A program made the position numbers and the translations under genes. The notes under the pieces were generated by a model, which worked only from the letters and a program-made list of their open reading frames with translations, made no database searches and was not told where the DNA came from. 64,000 nucleotides of DNA. It comes from Bacteroidales bacterium (lineage in GTDB: Bacteria; Bacteroidota; Bacteroidia; Bacteroidales; UBA932). Shown one piece after another: positions 35,331-44,615 of this stretch (position 1 is its first letter; each line of letters starts with the position of its first letter). The DNA lies in contig JAFZOK010000017.1 in the NCBI GenBank assembly GCA_017550655.1, positions 124,001 through 188,000 of the forward strand, written 5' to 3'.

Positions 35331-38231
35331 ATGAGAAGTTATATCAAGAAATATATCTGGGCAGCATTATTGCTTGTATGTTTTGCCTTGTCTGCAAAGG
35401 CGCAGATCTTTGTGGGTAACGAGAACATATTTACAGGAAGGTTGAGCAGCATCAGGGTGAAGATTGTTGATTCCCTGACCAGCGAAGCTATTCCATATGC
35501 TTCCGTTTATGTAATTCCGGTCAAAGACACTACCATTACAAATTTCATCATATCAGACACATCCGGAGTTGCAACCCTGAAAGACGTGCCTTTCGGAAAC
35601 TATGTATTCCATATCGAGATGATGGGCTATGTGCATTACGCCAAGGAAAAATATTTCAGGGAAGAGAGGGTGGATATGGGAACCGTCAGACTCAAACTTG
35701 ATGACAATTATCTCTCGGCGATTACGGTCTCCGGTGTGGGCAACCCCATCGTGATGAAACAGGATACGATAGAGTTCAACGCCTCTTCTTTCAGGGTGGG
35801 AGCCAACGCCATGCTCAAAGACCTTATAAAGAGGATGCCCGGAATGGAGATCACCGAAGAAGGCAAGGTGAAATTCAACGGAGAAGCCATTTCCAAACTC
35901 ACTGTCGGAGGACGGACATTCTTCTTTGATGACCAGGCTACAGCCCTGAACAACCTTCCTGCAGCAATCGTGGATAAGATACGCGTGATAGACAGGGAGT
36001 CCGAGCAGACCAGGGCAACCGGAATACAGGATGGAAACCGGGAAAAGATTCTGGATGTGGGGCTTAAGAAGGAATACGAGCAAGGCTGGTTCGGCAATGC
36101 TTCTGTCAAGGGCGGAACTACCATCGAGGGCAAGAAAAACGACGAGCCTCTTAGAGACAATCGCGGAGCATTATACTATGCCAACGCCCTGGTTGCCGCC
36201 TATAATGAAAAAGACCAGGTTACAGTCATAGCCAACGGCATGAATATAGATGCTTCCGACAATACAATGAGAGTTGTATTCGTCTCGGACGGAGAACGGA
36301 CTTCATCCGAACCGGGCCTTACTTCTGCGGCTCAGTTCGGAATAAATGTCAATACCTCCAGAATCAAGGATTTTGAGACAACCCTTGCCGGAAACTACAA
36401 ATACTCAGATACTGAATCCGGGGCCCAAAGCTACAGGAAAACCTTCCAGGAAAACGGCAACCTGCTGACCTCTAGCCAAAATTCCGGAAGAGGGTTCAGC
36501 AACGACGCTGGCGTGAATCTTGAAATGAGAAAGGAAAAAGGCAAGGTCTGGCTCAGTTTTGTTCCGCGATTTAAGTTCACAAAATCAGATTCATACATCA
36601 ACGGATCATCTGAAACATACAGGGAAGAGTCTCTTATAAACCAGTCCGAGAACCACTCCCGCAACCATTCCCTCACAAGATATGCATCACTCAGCACCGG
36701 CTTTACATTAAGGGAAATCGGAGGAAAGCAAGACAGGTCTCTTCACTTCAACATCCTCGGCACTGTCAATAACAGCGACGGCAACAGCGACGAGTCTTCC
36801 ATTTTCAAGACAGCAGCCGGAGAAGACAACCGTACGATGCATTATGTTTCTAATTCCGACACATATTATACCCTTGGTCTTCTGCGATATACGGAACCTG
36901 TTTCAGACAAGCTGACCCTTTCCGCCCAGACACAGTTAACCCTTAATGAATCAAAGAGCATCAGAGACGCATTTGACGCCGGCGGAAAGAACAGCTACTA
37001 TTCATCGGTGAGCAAAAACCACAATATCAATCAGCAGTATAACCTTACAACCCAGTACAAGTGGAACAAGCAGAGCTGGGTAACGTTCGGAGTGACAGCC
37101 AACGGAACCCTGAACCAGCTCATCTCCCAAAGCTTTAACGTGCTGGACACTACAGGAAAGGGAGAATGGAACTGGTATGTGGCCCCAACGCTCCGGCTCC
37201 AGCTTTCAAAAGGTTCAAACCGTTTCAATCTGCACCTTAGCGGAAGCAGCCAGAAGCCAGGCAACAGCAGGATGCTGCCGGTTCTGAATATCAGCAACCC
37301 TTCCAGCCTGAGACTGGGAAACATTTATCTCAAGCCATATACTAATACCGTTTTAACCACAAACTATAGACGGAACAACAGGGCGAAATTCACCAATCTG
37401 ATGGTTTACGGAAGCTTCAGTTTTAATACCAGAACCATCACCAGTGCCCTTTGGTATGATTCAGACGGAATCCTCTATTCCATTCCGGTAAACTCTAAAG
37501 ATCCCTATTATTCAGGCTGGATAAGCATTGACTACACCACCCCGCTGGATTCCAAGAAGATATGGTCTCTGAGCTTTTACGCAAGCAGCAATTATTCATT
37601 CTCTTCCAGCTATCAGGCAACCGGAACGCTGCCAGCCCTGGACAAGGAAACCTTCGACTATACTGCTTTTATGGAAGACTTCTGGGGAGACAGCAAGGGC
37701 AACCGCTTTTACGGTGGGCTTAGCGGTTTCAAAAAGAGCAAGACCAGACTCTTTATTCCAGACGCCAGTTTCAAAATCAGATGCAACCAGAAGCAGTATA
37801 CGTTCTCTGCCGGAGCGGAGACCGAGGCAAGGATATCCCGTTATTCCCTCGATAACAGCGTTAACACAAATACTCTGAGCACCAGCTTCTTTGCGGAAGG
37901 AACATACACTACAAAGCACGAGTTTGAGTTCATCTCCGACATTTCCTATGTCTGCTACAAAGGCTACGCAAAGGGATACGGAAAGCCGGAATGGCAATGG
38001 AATGCGGAAATATCAAAGAATATAGGCGCCTTCAACCTGAGTGTAAAGGTCCGCGATATCCTTAACCAGACCAGAAACCTCAGGCACACGGTTACGGCAA
38101 ACTATGAAGAAGACACCTACCGGCTTGTGATGGGGCGCTACATCCTCTTCGGCGTCAAATGGAACTTTGGAAAGATGAACGCCGCCAACAACCAGAGAGC
38201 CCAGAAAGCCGCCTGGAACATGATCTTCTAG
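35331..38231 (+). CDS. Outer-membrane beta-barrel protein with carboxypeptidase-like N-terminal domain
   Basis: 966 residues. Signal peptide (~1-24), carboxypeptidase-regulatory-like domain (~38-125: IRVKIVDSLTSEAIPYASVYV), plug-like region (~130-240: KDLIKRMPGMEITEEGKVKF, TFFFDDQATALNNLPAAIVD), then a large barrel rich in aromatic strands to the C-terminus. This is the outer-membrane beta-barrel family related to TonB-dependent receptors; no SusD partner is present. Clustered with the preceding ECF system, so import or sensing of an unknown substrate. Confidence 0.87.
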   Translation: MRSYIKKYIWAALLLVCFALSAKAQIFVGNENIFTGRLSSIRVKIVDSLTSEAIPYASVYVIPVKDTTITNFIISDTSGVATLKDVPFGNYVFHIEMMGYVHYAKEKYFREERVDMGTVRLKLDDNYLSAITVSGVGNPIVMKQDTIEFNASSFRVGANAMLKDLIKRMPGMEITEEGKVKFNGEAISKLTVGGRTFFFDDQATALNNLPAAIVDKIRVIDRESEQTRATGIQDGNREKILDVGLKKEYEQGWFGNASVKGGTTIEGKKNDEPLRDNRGALYYANALVAAYNEKDQVTVIANGMNIDASDNTMRVVFVSDGERTSSEPGLTSAAQFGINVNTSRIKDFETTLAGNYKYSDTESGAQSYRKTFQENGNLLTSSQNSGRGFSNDAGVNLEMRKEKGKVWLSFVPRFKFTKSDSYINGSSETYREESLINQSENHSRNHSLTRYASLSTGFTLREIGGKQDRSLHFNILGTVNNSDGNSDESSIFKTAAGEDNRTMHYVSNSDTYYTLGLLRYTEPVSDKLTLSAQTQLTLNESKSIRDAFDAGGKNSYYSSVSKNHNINQQYNLTTQYKWNKQSWVTFGVTANGTLNQLISQSFNVLDTTGKGEWNWYVAPTLRLQLSKGSNRFNLHLSGSSQKPGNSRMLPVLNISNPSSLRLGNIYLKPYTNTVLTTNYRRNNRAKFTNLMVYGSFSFNTRTITSALWYDSDGILYSIPVNSKDPYYSGWISIDYTTPLDSKKIWSLSFYASSNYSFSSSYQATGTLPALDKETFDYTAFMEDFWGDSKGNRFYGGLSGFKKSKTRLFIPDASFKIRCNQKQYTFSAGAETEARISRYSLDNSVNTNTLSTSFFAEGTYTTKHEFEFISDISYVCYKGYAKGYGKPEWQWNAEISKNIGAFNLSVKVRDILNQTRNLRHTVTANYEEDTYRLVMGRYILFGVKWNFGKMNAANNQRAQKAAWNMIF

Positions 38232-38324
38232 AATCAATCTCCACCCGCATAAAAAAAATTTCTGACCTTTGTGTAGTTTTTCCTGTGGTTCTGCGTCTAA
38301 TGGGCAGAAACAAACAAAACGGAC

Positions 38325-38795
38325 ATGACAGAAAAAGAATTCGAAAAAATGGTCAGGGAACACAAGGGGACGATCTACACCGTCTGCTATATGTTCTCGC
38401 AGGACAAGGAGGAAGTCGCCGACCTCTTCCAGGAGATCCTGATCAACCTCTGGAAAGGATCCGGAACTTTCCGTGGAGAAAGCAGCCTGAACTCCTGGAT
38501 ATGGAAGGTAAGCCTCAACACCTGTATCTCTTCAGACCGCAAGAAAAGGCGTATGCCGAGAAAGGAACCTCTATCGATGAAGATAGACCTCTTTGAAGAC
38601 CGCGATTCGGCTTCCATCCAGGCCAATCTCCTGAAAGACAGAATCTCCAAACTCGGGCCTTTCGACAGGGCAATAGTCCTGCTGTGGCTGGAAAACCTCA
38701 GCTATGAAGAGATAGGCCAGATAGTCGGAATCAGCACCAAGAATGTCTCTGTCCGTCTTGTCAGAATCAAAGAACAACTCAAAAAGATGCACTAA
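38325..38795 (+). CDS. ECF-type RNA polymerase sigma factor (second locus)
   Basis: 156 residues. Region 2: VCYMFSQDKEEVADLFQEIL and INLWKGSGTFRGESSLNSWI, then WKVSLNTCISSDRKKRR. Region 4: GPFDRAIVLLWLENLSYEEI and GQIVGISTKNVSVRLVRIKE. The next gene starts 1 nt after the stop and encodes a membrane protein that may be its regulator. An upstream CCTTTG at 38265-38270 is a poor promoter match; the real promoter is not clear. Confidence 0.92.
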   Translation: MTEKEFEKMVREHKGTIYTVCYMFSQDKEEVADLFQEILINLWKGSGTFRGESSLNSWIWKVSLNTCISSDRKKRRMPRKEPLSMKIDLFEDRDSASIQANLLKDRISKLGPFDRAIVLLWLENLSYEEIGQIVGISTKNVSVRLVRIKEQLKKMH

Positions 38796-38796
38796 A

Positions 38797-39378
38797 ATGG
38801 AAAACACAGATAACGTACTCAACGAAATGCAGCAGCAGCTGCGCCAGATGAAGGAAAAGCTGGAAGGAGAATCCATCGTCAACGACAAGCTCCTCCGCAA
38901 CGCCTATCGCAAAACTCTCGGCAATCTCCAGAGAAAGGCTCTCTGGCAAACTATAATAGGAGTTCTTGCAATGCTCCTCTGCCTCAACCTCCTGAATGTG
39001 GGATTCTCTATTCCTTTCGTAATCGCAACAGAGGTTATGCTGGCTTTCTGCCTGGTAGCCACTATCATAATCAACAACAGGCTTCCTAACATGAGCACTG
39101 ACCTTGTAACTGCTGCCAAGGGAATCGTACGCTTCAAAAAAGGCTATGTAAACTGGCTCTGGATTGGAATTCCTCTGCTTATCCTTTGGATTGGAGGTAT
39201 GGTCTATGAAATCTACACTAACGGAAAATTCCCGGCAGAACTCAGAGCACCAATGCTCATTGGTCTTGGAGTGGGTCTGGTAATTGGCGGAGCACTTGGC
39301 CTGATGATGCGCCACAACATCCTCAGCAAGTCAGACGAGACCCTGGCCCAGATCAAAGACCTCACCTCCGAAAACTAG
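38797..39378 (+). CDS. Membrane protein coupled to the second ECF sigma factor
   Basis: 193 residues from ATG 38797, 1 nt after the sigma stop. N-terminal coiled, polar section (NEMQQQLRQMKEKLEGESIV) followed by four hydrophobic helices (~67-85, ~88-107, ~138-156, ~168-185). The soluble N-terminus facing the cytoplasm plus coupling suggests an anti-sigma-like role, but there is no recognised anti-sigma motif. The 3' end overlaps the convergent alkD-like gene by 4 nt. Confidence 0.75.
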   Translation: MENTDNVLNEMQQQLRQMKEKLEGESIVNDKLLRNAYRKTLGNLQRKALWQTIIGVLAMLLCLNLLNVGFSIPFVIATEVMLAFCLVATIIINNRLPNMSTDLVTAAKGIVRFKKGYVNWLWIGIPLLILWIGGMVYEIYTNGKFPAELRAPMLIGLGVGLVIGGALGLMMRHNILSKSDETLAQIKDLTSEN

Positions 39379-40085
39379 CGGAGATAACTCTGGCGGAGGG
39401 GTTCAGGGAACTTCTCGATTGCGTACCGCAGCATTGTGCGGGGCATAGTCCGGCAACGGGTATCCAGAAATGATCTCAAACGTTTCTCGTCCCGTTTGCC
39501 GGCTTCTCTTAACAGCCACCCTACCGCCTTCTGAATCAGGTCGTGAGGGTGGTTCAGCAATATGTCGGCGATGGCAAAAGTATCATCCAGCTGGCCCTTG
39601 CGGATAAAGGCCATCGTTGAAACTATTCCAATTCTCTGCTCCCAGATGTTCTTTCCGCTGCGAGCCAAGTCATACAACAGAGTCCGGTCCTTGTCCAGAA
39701 GCCAGGCTCCAAGAAGATTGTAGCAGGAAAGGTCCACAAGATCCCAGTTGTTGATCCTGTCAGTATGGGCCAGATAGAAGTCCACGCACTGTTTCCGCAG
39801 CTCCTCTCCCCCTTTCTTATTGTGGGAGAAAATCTCTACCAGGCAGAGCAGAGCGGCTAGGCGCACCTCGTGATAATCGCTGAGAATACACTCCTCAAGA
39901 TCCTCAAAAGACACTTCCTTCCAGCACTCCTTAACCACTTGCCTTGTGACAGGCACCTTGATTCCCAAGAACTTGTCCCCTTCTCCGTACTGTCCGGGAC
40001 CGGTCTTGAAAAAGCGCATCAGCCCCGCCACCTGACTCTCGTCCCGGCACTCCAGCATCCTTTCCAAAAGTACATTCCGTTTCAT
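39375..40085 (-). CDS. DNA alkylation repair protein (AlkD-like HEAT-repeat glycosylase)
   Basis: Removes alkylated purines by backbone-facing base excision. 236 residues of HEAT-like helices. Catalytic features of AlkD are visible: INNWDLVDLS (Trp and, four residues on, Asp), and a later Trp in KAVGWLLREAGKRD. N-terminal block GDKFLGIKVPVTRQ is also typical. A good promoter lies upstream, and a dyad (AGGTGT/ACACCT) overlaps its -33 region. Confidence 0.9.
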   Translation of the reverse strand: MKRNVLLERMLECRDESQVAGLMRFFKTGPGQYGEGDKFLGIKVPVTRQVVKECWKEVSFEDLEECILSDYHEVRLAALLCLVEIFSHNKKGGEELRKQCVDFYLAHTDRINNWDLVDLSCYNLLGAWLLDKDRTLLYDLARSGKNIWEQRIGIVSTMAFIRKGQLDDTFAIADILLNHPHDLIQKAVGWLLREAGKRDEKRLRSFLDTRCRTMPRTMLRYAIEKFPEPLRQSYLR

Positions 40086-40115
40086 CTGAAATAGTCGTTT
40101 AATCTATCCGTACTT

Positions 40116-40169
40116 CAAAGATATCACATTTCCCCCTAAACGCGCAAGGTGTCCCATTCTGGAACACCT
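40116..40169 (-). promoter_or_regulatory. Promoter and overlapping dyad for the AlkD-like gene
   Basis: Minus-strand TATCTTTG (40123-40116) with a TTG 21 nt upstream. An inverted repeat 40147-40152/40164-40169 (AGGTGT/ACACCT, with inner CCA/TGG) touches the -33 position and also lies 42 nt downstream of the convergently read HTH gene stop, so it could be an operator or that gene's terminator. Confidence 0.5.
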
Positions 40170-40211
40170 CGCACATTATTAAAATCACCTAAAAATCAAC
40201 CTCGGCGATAC

Positions 40212-40523
40212 TCAGACTTTGGGAATCTGGAGATATTGCTTTAGAGTCTCTACATACTCGGCAAAAGCATTGCGGCCCTTGTCGGTGATCCGGCAGAGAG
40301 TGCAGGTCTTCTTGCCCTTGAAAGTCTTCTCCACTTGAATATACTCCGCCGCGGAGAGCTTGTCAATCTGCACGCTCAGGTTTCCGGCCGTGGCTCCGGT
40401 CTGGGACTTGATGTACACGAAGTCCGCCTCCACCACGCCAATCAGTATGCTCATCACCGCAAGCCTCAGCTCCGAATGGAGCAGCGGATCCAGCGGCTTG
40501 AACGTTGTCTGTTTCTCTTCCAT
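40212..40523 (-). CDS. Winged-helix transcriptional regulator (ArsR/MarR-like)
   Basis: 103 residues: LDPLLHSELRLAVMSILIGV (helix), TGATAGNLSVQIDKLSAAEY (recognition helix region) and VEKTFKGKKTCTLCRITDKG (the wing), then a short helix. This is the family of small DNA-binding regulators that precede or follow multi-helix membrane proteins. It lies 37 nt after the 209-residue membrane protein gene on the same strand, which it may control in response to an unknown signal. Confidence 0.87.
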   Translation of the reverse strand: MEEKQTTFKPLDPLLHSELRLAVMSILIGVVEADFVYIKSQTGATAGNLSVQIDKLSAAEYIQVEKTFKGKKTCTLCRITDKGRNAFAEYVETLKQYLQIPKV

Positions 40524-40560
40524 AACACTTTGTGTTTTAATGAAGTCGGGTTATGGTTTA

Positions 40561-41190
40561 CTATGCAGATATCTGGCTGTTTTTGGCCTTGTTCTGGAGG
40601 ATAAACCCAGGAATGACAAGCCCTATGACTCCAAGGATTGCGAATACCAATATCTGAGCAGGACCGTTTACTACCAGGGCAACGACTACAGATAATGCCG
40701 TAGCGATAACCAGGCAGGCAACAACAGACTTCATCTTCATGACCACTCCGGAGATAACTCCGCAAAGTCCCATCATCAGCGAGATTACAAGAGTAAGGTC
40801 TACGTGGATGCTGGCTTCCGGATTAAAAGCTCTCAATATAAAGTATGCAACCCAGATCATCAGATAGAGGCCGGTTGTAAAGATTCCGAACCACATCCAG
40901 GTCTTGCCTATGATTCTGCTGATCTCGGTGCTTGGGGCCTTCTCCTTGTTTCTGTCCATAATTATATTGCAAACCACGCTTATTGCAGTCATCGCGAACC
41001 AAAGAAGATTCCAGACAGGGCTACCGGTCTTTGACCAGAGGAAGTAAACAACTACAGAAGTCAGAGCCACCATGCATCCCCAGAGGATAAGAGGTTTGCC
41101 GGTATTCTTGGCGATTGTCATTCTGCTGCGCTCCATTGTCTCTGCGATAATCTTCAGAGAGTTTTCGGTTGTAAGGTTCTTAGTTTCCAT
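40561..41190 (-). CDS. Multi-pass membrane protein paired with the winged-helix regulator
   Basis: 209 residues: soluble N-terminal ~30 residues, then six hydrophobic helices (for example PLILWGCMVALTSVVVYFLW and LTLVISLMMGLCGVISGVVM). No transporter motif recognised. A full Bacteroidetes promoter stands upstream. With the adjacent regulator it forms a two-gene unit common in this phylum, of unknown function. Confidence 0.75.
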   Translation of the reverse strand: METKNLTTENSLKIIAETMERSRMTIAKNTGKPLILWGCMVALTSVVVYFLWSKTGSPVWNLLWFAMTAISVVCNIIMDRNKEKAPSTEISRIIGKTWMWFGIFTTGLYLMIWVAYFILRAFNPEASIHVDLTLVISLMMGLCGVISGVVMKMKSVVACLVIATALSVVVALVVNGPAQILVFAILGVIGLVIPGFILQNKAKNSQISA

Positions 41191-41315
41191 TGTTAAAAGT
41201 TTTTGTAAGGTTAAACACTTTTGTTTGTTTTTGGCTCTTCAATCGAGCCGGTTTCAATGGCCATTTTGGATTTTTATCTCAGCGATTGCGCACTCCCTGA
41301 TCATCAAATCCACTG

Positions 41316-41347
41316 CAAATATAAACCAGTTTATTTTATAAACCAAA
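41316..41347 (-). promoter_or_regulatory. Promoter of the membrane protein/regulator operon
   Basis: Minus-strand TTTG (41347-41344), 20-nt spacer, TATATTTG (41323-41316), followed by CAGTGG. Confidence 0.75.
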
Positions 41348-41453
41348 TATTTTTGCAACTTTTTTCAAAAAATTTTTCGACACCTATATAAAAAACGCGT
41401 ATAACCTCAAAAATGCCTATTTTGCGACCTGAAATCATCGCTGAGCCGCTGTT

Positions 41454-41897
41454 ATGAGAAAGATTTTGTTCGTCTGTCACGGAAATATCTGCCGCTCCCC
41501 TATGGCGGAATTTATTCTCAAGGCTATGGTAAAGGCCAAAGGGCTTGAGGATCTGTACTATATAGAATCCGCAGCGGTATCCACAGAAGAGATAGGGAAC
41601 CCTATTTATCCTCCGGCAAGACTCTCTTTAAGGCAGCACGGAGTGTGGTTTGATCCAGGGAAGACTGCAAGGCAGATTACAAGATCTGATTATGACAAAT
41701 TTGACCTGATCATCTGTATGGACACCTCCAACCTCAAGCTTATCAAGAGGATAATTCCGGAAGACCCTCAGAACAAAATCCATCTTATGATGTCCTTTGC
41801 AGGTATCTGCCGCAACGTTGCCGACCCGTGGTACACCGGAGATTTTGAAACCACATTCCAGGATTTGCTTACCGGCTGCGAGGCCCTTCTCAAGTAA
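41454..41897 (+). CDS. Low-molecular-weight protein-tyrosine phosphatase
   Basis: 147 residues. P-loop C-x5-R-S as VCHGNICRSPMAEF, and the general acid Asp in VADPWYTGDFE near residue 123. DVLL-type variable loop aromatic residues are partly conserved (GVWFDPG). Cytosolic enzyme that may dephosphorylate polysaccharide-export tyrosine kinases or act on small phosphoesters; no such partner lies nearby. Confidence 0.93.
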   Translation: MRKILFVCHGNICRSPMAEFILKAMVKAKGLEDLYYIESAAVSTEEIGNPIYPPARLSLRQHGVWFDPGKTARQITRSDYDKFDLIICMDTSNLKLIKRIIPEDPQNKIHLMMSFAGICRNVADPWYTGDFETTFQDLLTGCEALLK

Positions 41898-41939
41898 TAT
41901 ACCGATTACTGGGTATTGGCGTTTGGATAGTGAAGGCCT

Positions 41940-41947
41940 TACCTTTG
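41940..41947 (+). promoter_or_regulatory. -7 box of the metal-ATPase gene
   Basis: TACCTTTG followed by CAGT, 19 nt upstream of ATG 41967. Confidence 0.6.
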
Positions 41948-41966
41948 CAGTGCAATTTGAAAGGAT

Positions 41967-43952
41967 ATGAGCCATCATCATCACGATAACGAATGCTGCA
42001 ATAATCATCACGAGCACCATCACCATGGAGAGCTTGGAAACAAGATAATTATAATCATCGCGACAGTGATTCTTCTTGTTGCGGCTGTTATCGTTGAAAA
42101 GAAATTCAACCTCAAGACCTGGCAGCTTCTGCTGGTTTATCTTGTGCCTTATCTTCTGGTTGGATGGGAGACTTTGAAGGAAGCGGCGGAGGGGCTTATG
42201 AAGGGAGAGCCGTTCAATGAGCACTTCCTTATGGCAGTTGCCACAATCGGAGCTCTATGCATTGGATTTCTTCCAGGGGCCGATAGCCAGTTCCCTGAAG
42301 CAGTGGTGGTTATGCTGTTCTTCCAGATTGGGGAACTGTTTGAAGGATATGCCGAAGGGCAGAGCCGCAAGAGCATCTCACACCTGATGGACATACGTCC
42401 TGACAGGGCACTTGTTGAAAGGGACGGAGTCCTCGTGGAAACAAATCCTGAAAGCATTTCAATAGGAGAAACCATAGTTGTTAAAGCCGGAGAGAAAATT
42501 CCGCTGGACGGAATAGTCTCGGAAGGAAGTTCTTCCCTGGACACCAAGGCCTTAACCGGCGAGAGCATGCCCAGGGAAGCAACTGTGGGTGACCAGGTTA
42601 TCTCCGGTTGCATCAACCTTTCCGGAGTTCTGAAAATCCGCACGACCAAGTCTTTCAAGGAAAGCACAGTTTCCAAGATTCTGGACCTTGTGGAAAACGC
42701 CCAGGACAAGAAGTCCAGAAGCGAGGCTTTCATAACCCGGTTTGCCAAGGTATATACCCCGATTGTGGTATTCGCCGCAATAATCCTTGCATTTCTGCCA
42801 CCATTAATTAGCGGAAACTTTTCCCAGACATTCCCGACCTGGCTCTACAGGGCACTGATGTTTCTGGTTGTATCCTGCCCTTGCGCACTGGTAATCAGCG
42901 TTCCTCTGACATTCTTCGGCGGTATCGGCGGAGCCTCCAGGAAGGGAATCCTAATCAAGGGAGCCAATTGCCTGGATATCCTCAACGACGTTAAAACCGT
43001 AGTCTTTGACAAGACCGGAACCCTCACCCAGGGAAAGTTTGCTGTTGAAGCAATCCATCCGGATACCTGCGAGGATGACCATCATACCGGAGAATGCCAT
43101 CAGTCCCATTCAAATGACCCCGATTCAGACAGGCTTATCCACCTTGCTTCTCACGTGGAGCATTTCTCCACCCACCCTATCGCCGGAGCCCTCAGGGACG
43201 CGTTCCCTGCAGAGGCAACAGACGGATGCCAGGTGACTGACATAGAGGAAATTGCAGGCCAGGGAGCAAAGGCAAAGGTTGGAAACGATCTTGTTTATGT
43301 GGGCAACTCCAAACTGATGGAAAGCATAGGCGTAAAATGGCATCAGTGCAACTGCACAGGAACCATTATTCACATCGCAATCAATGGAGAGTATTCAGGC
43401 CATATCGTCATAAACGACCAGATAAAAGAAGACAGCATATCTGCCATTTCCAGCCTCAAGGAACTGGGCGTTTCGCAGTGCGTAATGCTCACCGGAGACC
43501 ATAAGGATGTGGCAAAGCAAATCGCGGAGAAACTGAACCTTACCAAGTACTATGCGGAACTTCTCCCGGCCGATAAGGTTGAAAAGATGGAAAGCATCAT
43601 AACAGAGAACAAGGATGGAAAAACCGCCTTTGTGGGAGACGGCATCAACGATGCCCCGGTTCTTGCCAGAGCAGATATCGGCATTGCTATGGGAGCTCTC
43701 GGCAGCGACGCCGCCATTGAAGCCGCAGATGTGGTTCTGATGGATGACAAACCATCCAGGATCGCCACCGCTATCCGCATCGCAAGACGCACATTGTCAA
43801 TAGCTAAGCAGAATATCTGGTTTGCAATAGCAATAAAGGTGGCAGTCCTCATCCTGGCCGCCCTGGGCATCGCCACAATGTGGATGGCAGTATTCGCAGA
43901 CGTGGGCGTAACCGTCCTTGCCATCCTCAATGCCATGCGCACCCTCCGCTAA
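41967..43952 (+). CDS. P1B-type heavy-metal exporting ATPase (Zn/Cd/Co type)
   Basis: 661 residues. The N-terminus is a His/Cys cluster (MSHHHHDNECCNNHHEHHHH) in place of a ferredoxin-like metal-binding domain. Then membrane helices, TGES in the actuator (~residue 195), the metal-binding membrane motif SCPCALVIS (~303), phosphorylation site DKTGTLTQG (~347), the P1B HP motif as STHPIAGAL, and GDGINDAPVL. CPC plus a final helix without extra Cys favours Zn2+/Cd2+/Co2+ over Cu+. An additional His-rich stretch occurs at ~370-385 (DDHHTGECHQSH). Confidence 0.93.
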   Translation: MSHHHHDNECCNNHHEHHHHGELGNKIIIIIATVILLVAAVIVEKKFNLKTWQLLLVYLVPYLLVGWETLKEAAEGLMKGEPFNEHFLMAVATIGALCIGFLPGADSQFPEAVVVMLFFQIGELFEGYAEGQSRKSISHLMDIRPDRALVERDGVLVETNPESISIGETIVVKAGEKIPLDGIVSEGSSSLDTKALTGESMPREATVGDQVISGCINLSGVLKIRTTKSFKESTVSKILDLVENAQDKKSRSEAFITRFAKVYTPIVVFAAIILAFLPPLISGNFSQTFPTWLYRALMFLVVSCPCALVISVPLTFFGGIGGASRKGILIKGANCLDILNDVKTVVFDKTGTLTQGKFAVEAIHPDTCEDDHHTGECHQSHSNDPDSDRLIHLASHVEHFSTHPIAGALRDAFPAEATDGCQVTDIEEIAGQGAKAKVGNDLVYVGNSKLMESIGVKWHQCNCTGTIIHIAINGEYSGHIVINDQIKEDSISAISSLKELGVSQCVMLTGDHKDVAKQIAEKLNLTKYYAELLPADKVEKMESIITENKDGKTAFVGDGINDAPVLARADIGIAMGALGSDAAIEAADVVLMDDKPSRIATAIRIARRTLSIAKQNIWFAIAIKVAVLILAALGIATMWMAVFADVGVTVLAILNAMRTLR

Positions 43953-44022
43953 ACACCTTGCATTTCAGGCCAAAATTCACTATTTTTACACAAATCCCGC
44001 TTTTCGGGGAATGTAAACGTAG

Positions 44023-44595
44023 ATGAAAAGATTATTATTCTCAATCGCGATGGTGGCAGTGGCATTATCTGCCTGCGCGCAAAACAAGAAATCCGAACAA
44101 AAAACACAGGAGGAAAACAATATGAAGACACTTGTAGCTTATTTCTCGGCCACAGGAACAACCAAGTCCCTGGCCGGGAAGATTGCAAAGGCAACAGGCG
44201 GAGACCTTTATGAAATCAAGCCTGAAGTCAAGTACACGGCAGAAGATCTGGACTGGAGAGTAAAGACTTCACGCAGCAGCGTGGAGATGGCGGACAAGAA
44301 CTCCCGCCCGGCATTTGTAAAGGATCTGGAAAACGCTGACCAGTATGGAACGGTATTCATCGGATTTCCGGTCTGGTGGTACACCGCACCTACCATAATC
44401 AACACGTTTATAGAGGCATACGGATTTGAAGGCAAGACCGTGGTATTCTTTGCAACATCCGGAGGAAGCACAATAGACAAGGCAAACGCACAGTTCAAGA
44501 CACAGTATCCGAAGATCAGCTGGAAGGCCGGAAAGGTACTCAACGGGGCATCAGACCAGGATGTAAAGGCCTGGATTGATTCGCTATCTCTTTAA
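44023..44595 (+). CDS. Flavodoxin-fold protein with lipoprotein signal
   Basis: 190 residues. The N-terminus MKRLLFSIAMVAVALSACAQ is a lipoprotein signal (LSAC, Cys18). The rest is a flavodoxin-like domain with the FMN loop YFSATGTTKSLAGKI and FPVWWYTAPTIINTF. An internal Met (MKTLVAYFSATG, residue 34) could give a cytosolic form without the signal. The following gene is an alcohol dehydrogenase 20 nt away. Location outside the cytoplasm is unusual for this fold and needs an exported or acquired flavin. Confidence 0.85.
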   Translation: MKRLLFSIAMVAVALSACAQNKKSEQKTQEENNMKTLVAYFSATGTTKSLAGKIAKATGGDLYEIKPEVKYTAEDLDWRVKTSRSSVEMADKNSRPAFVKDLENADQYGTVFIGFPVWWYTAPTIINTFIEAYGFEGKTVVFFATSGGSTIDKANAQFKTQYPKISWKAGKVLNGASDQDVKAWIDSLSL

Positions 44596-44615
44596 CCACT
44601 TAATACAATAAAGCA

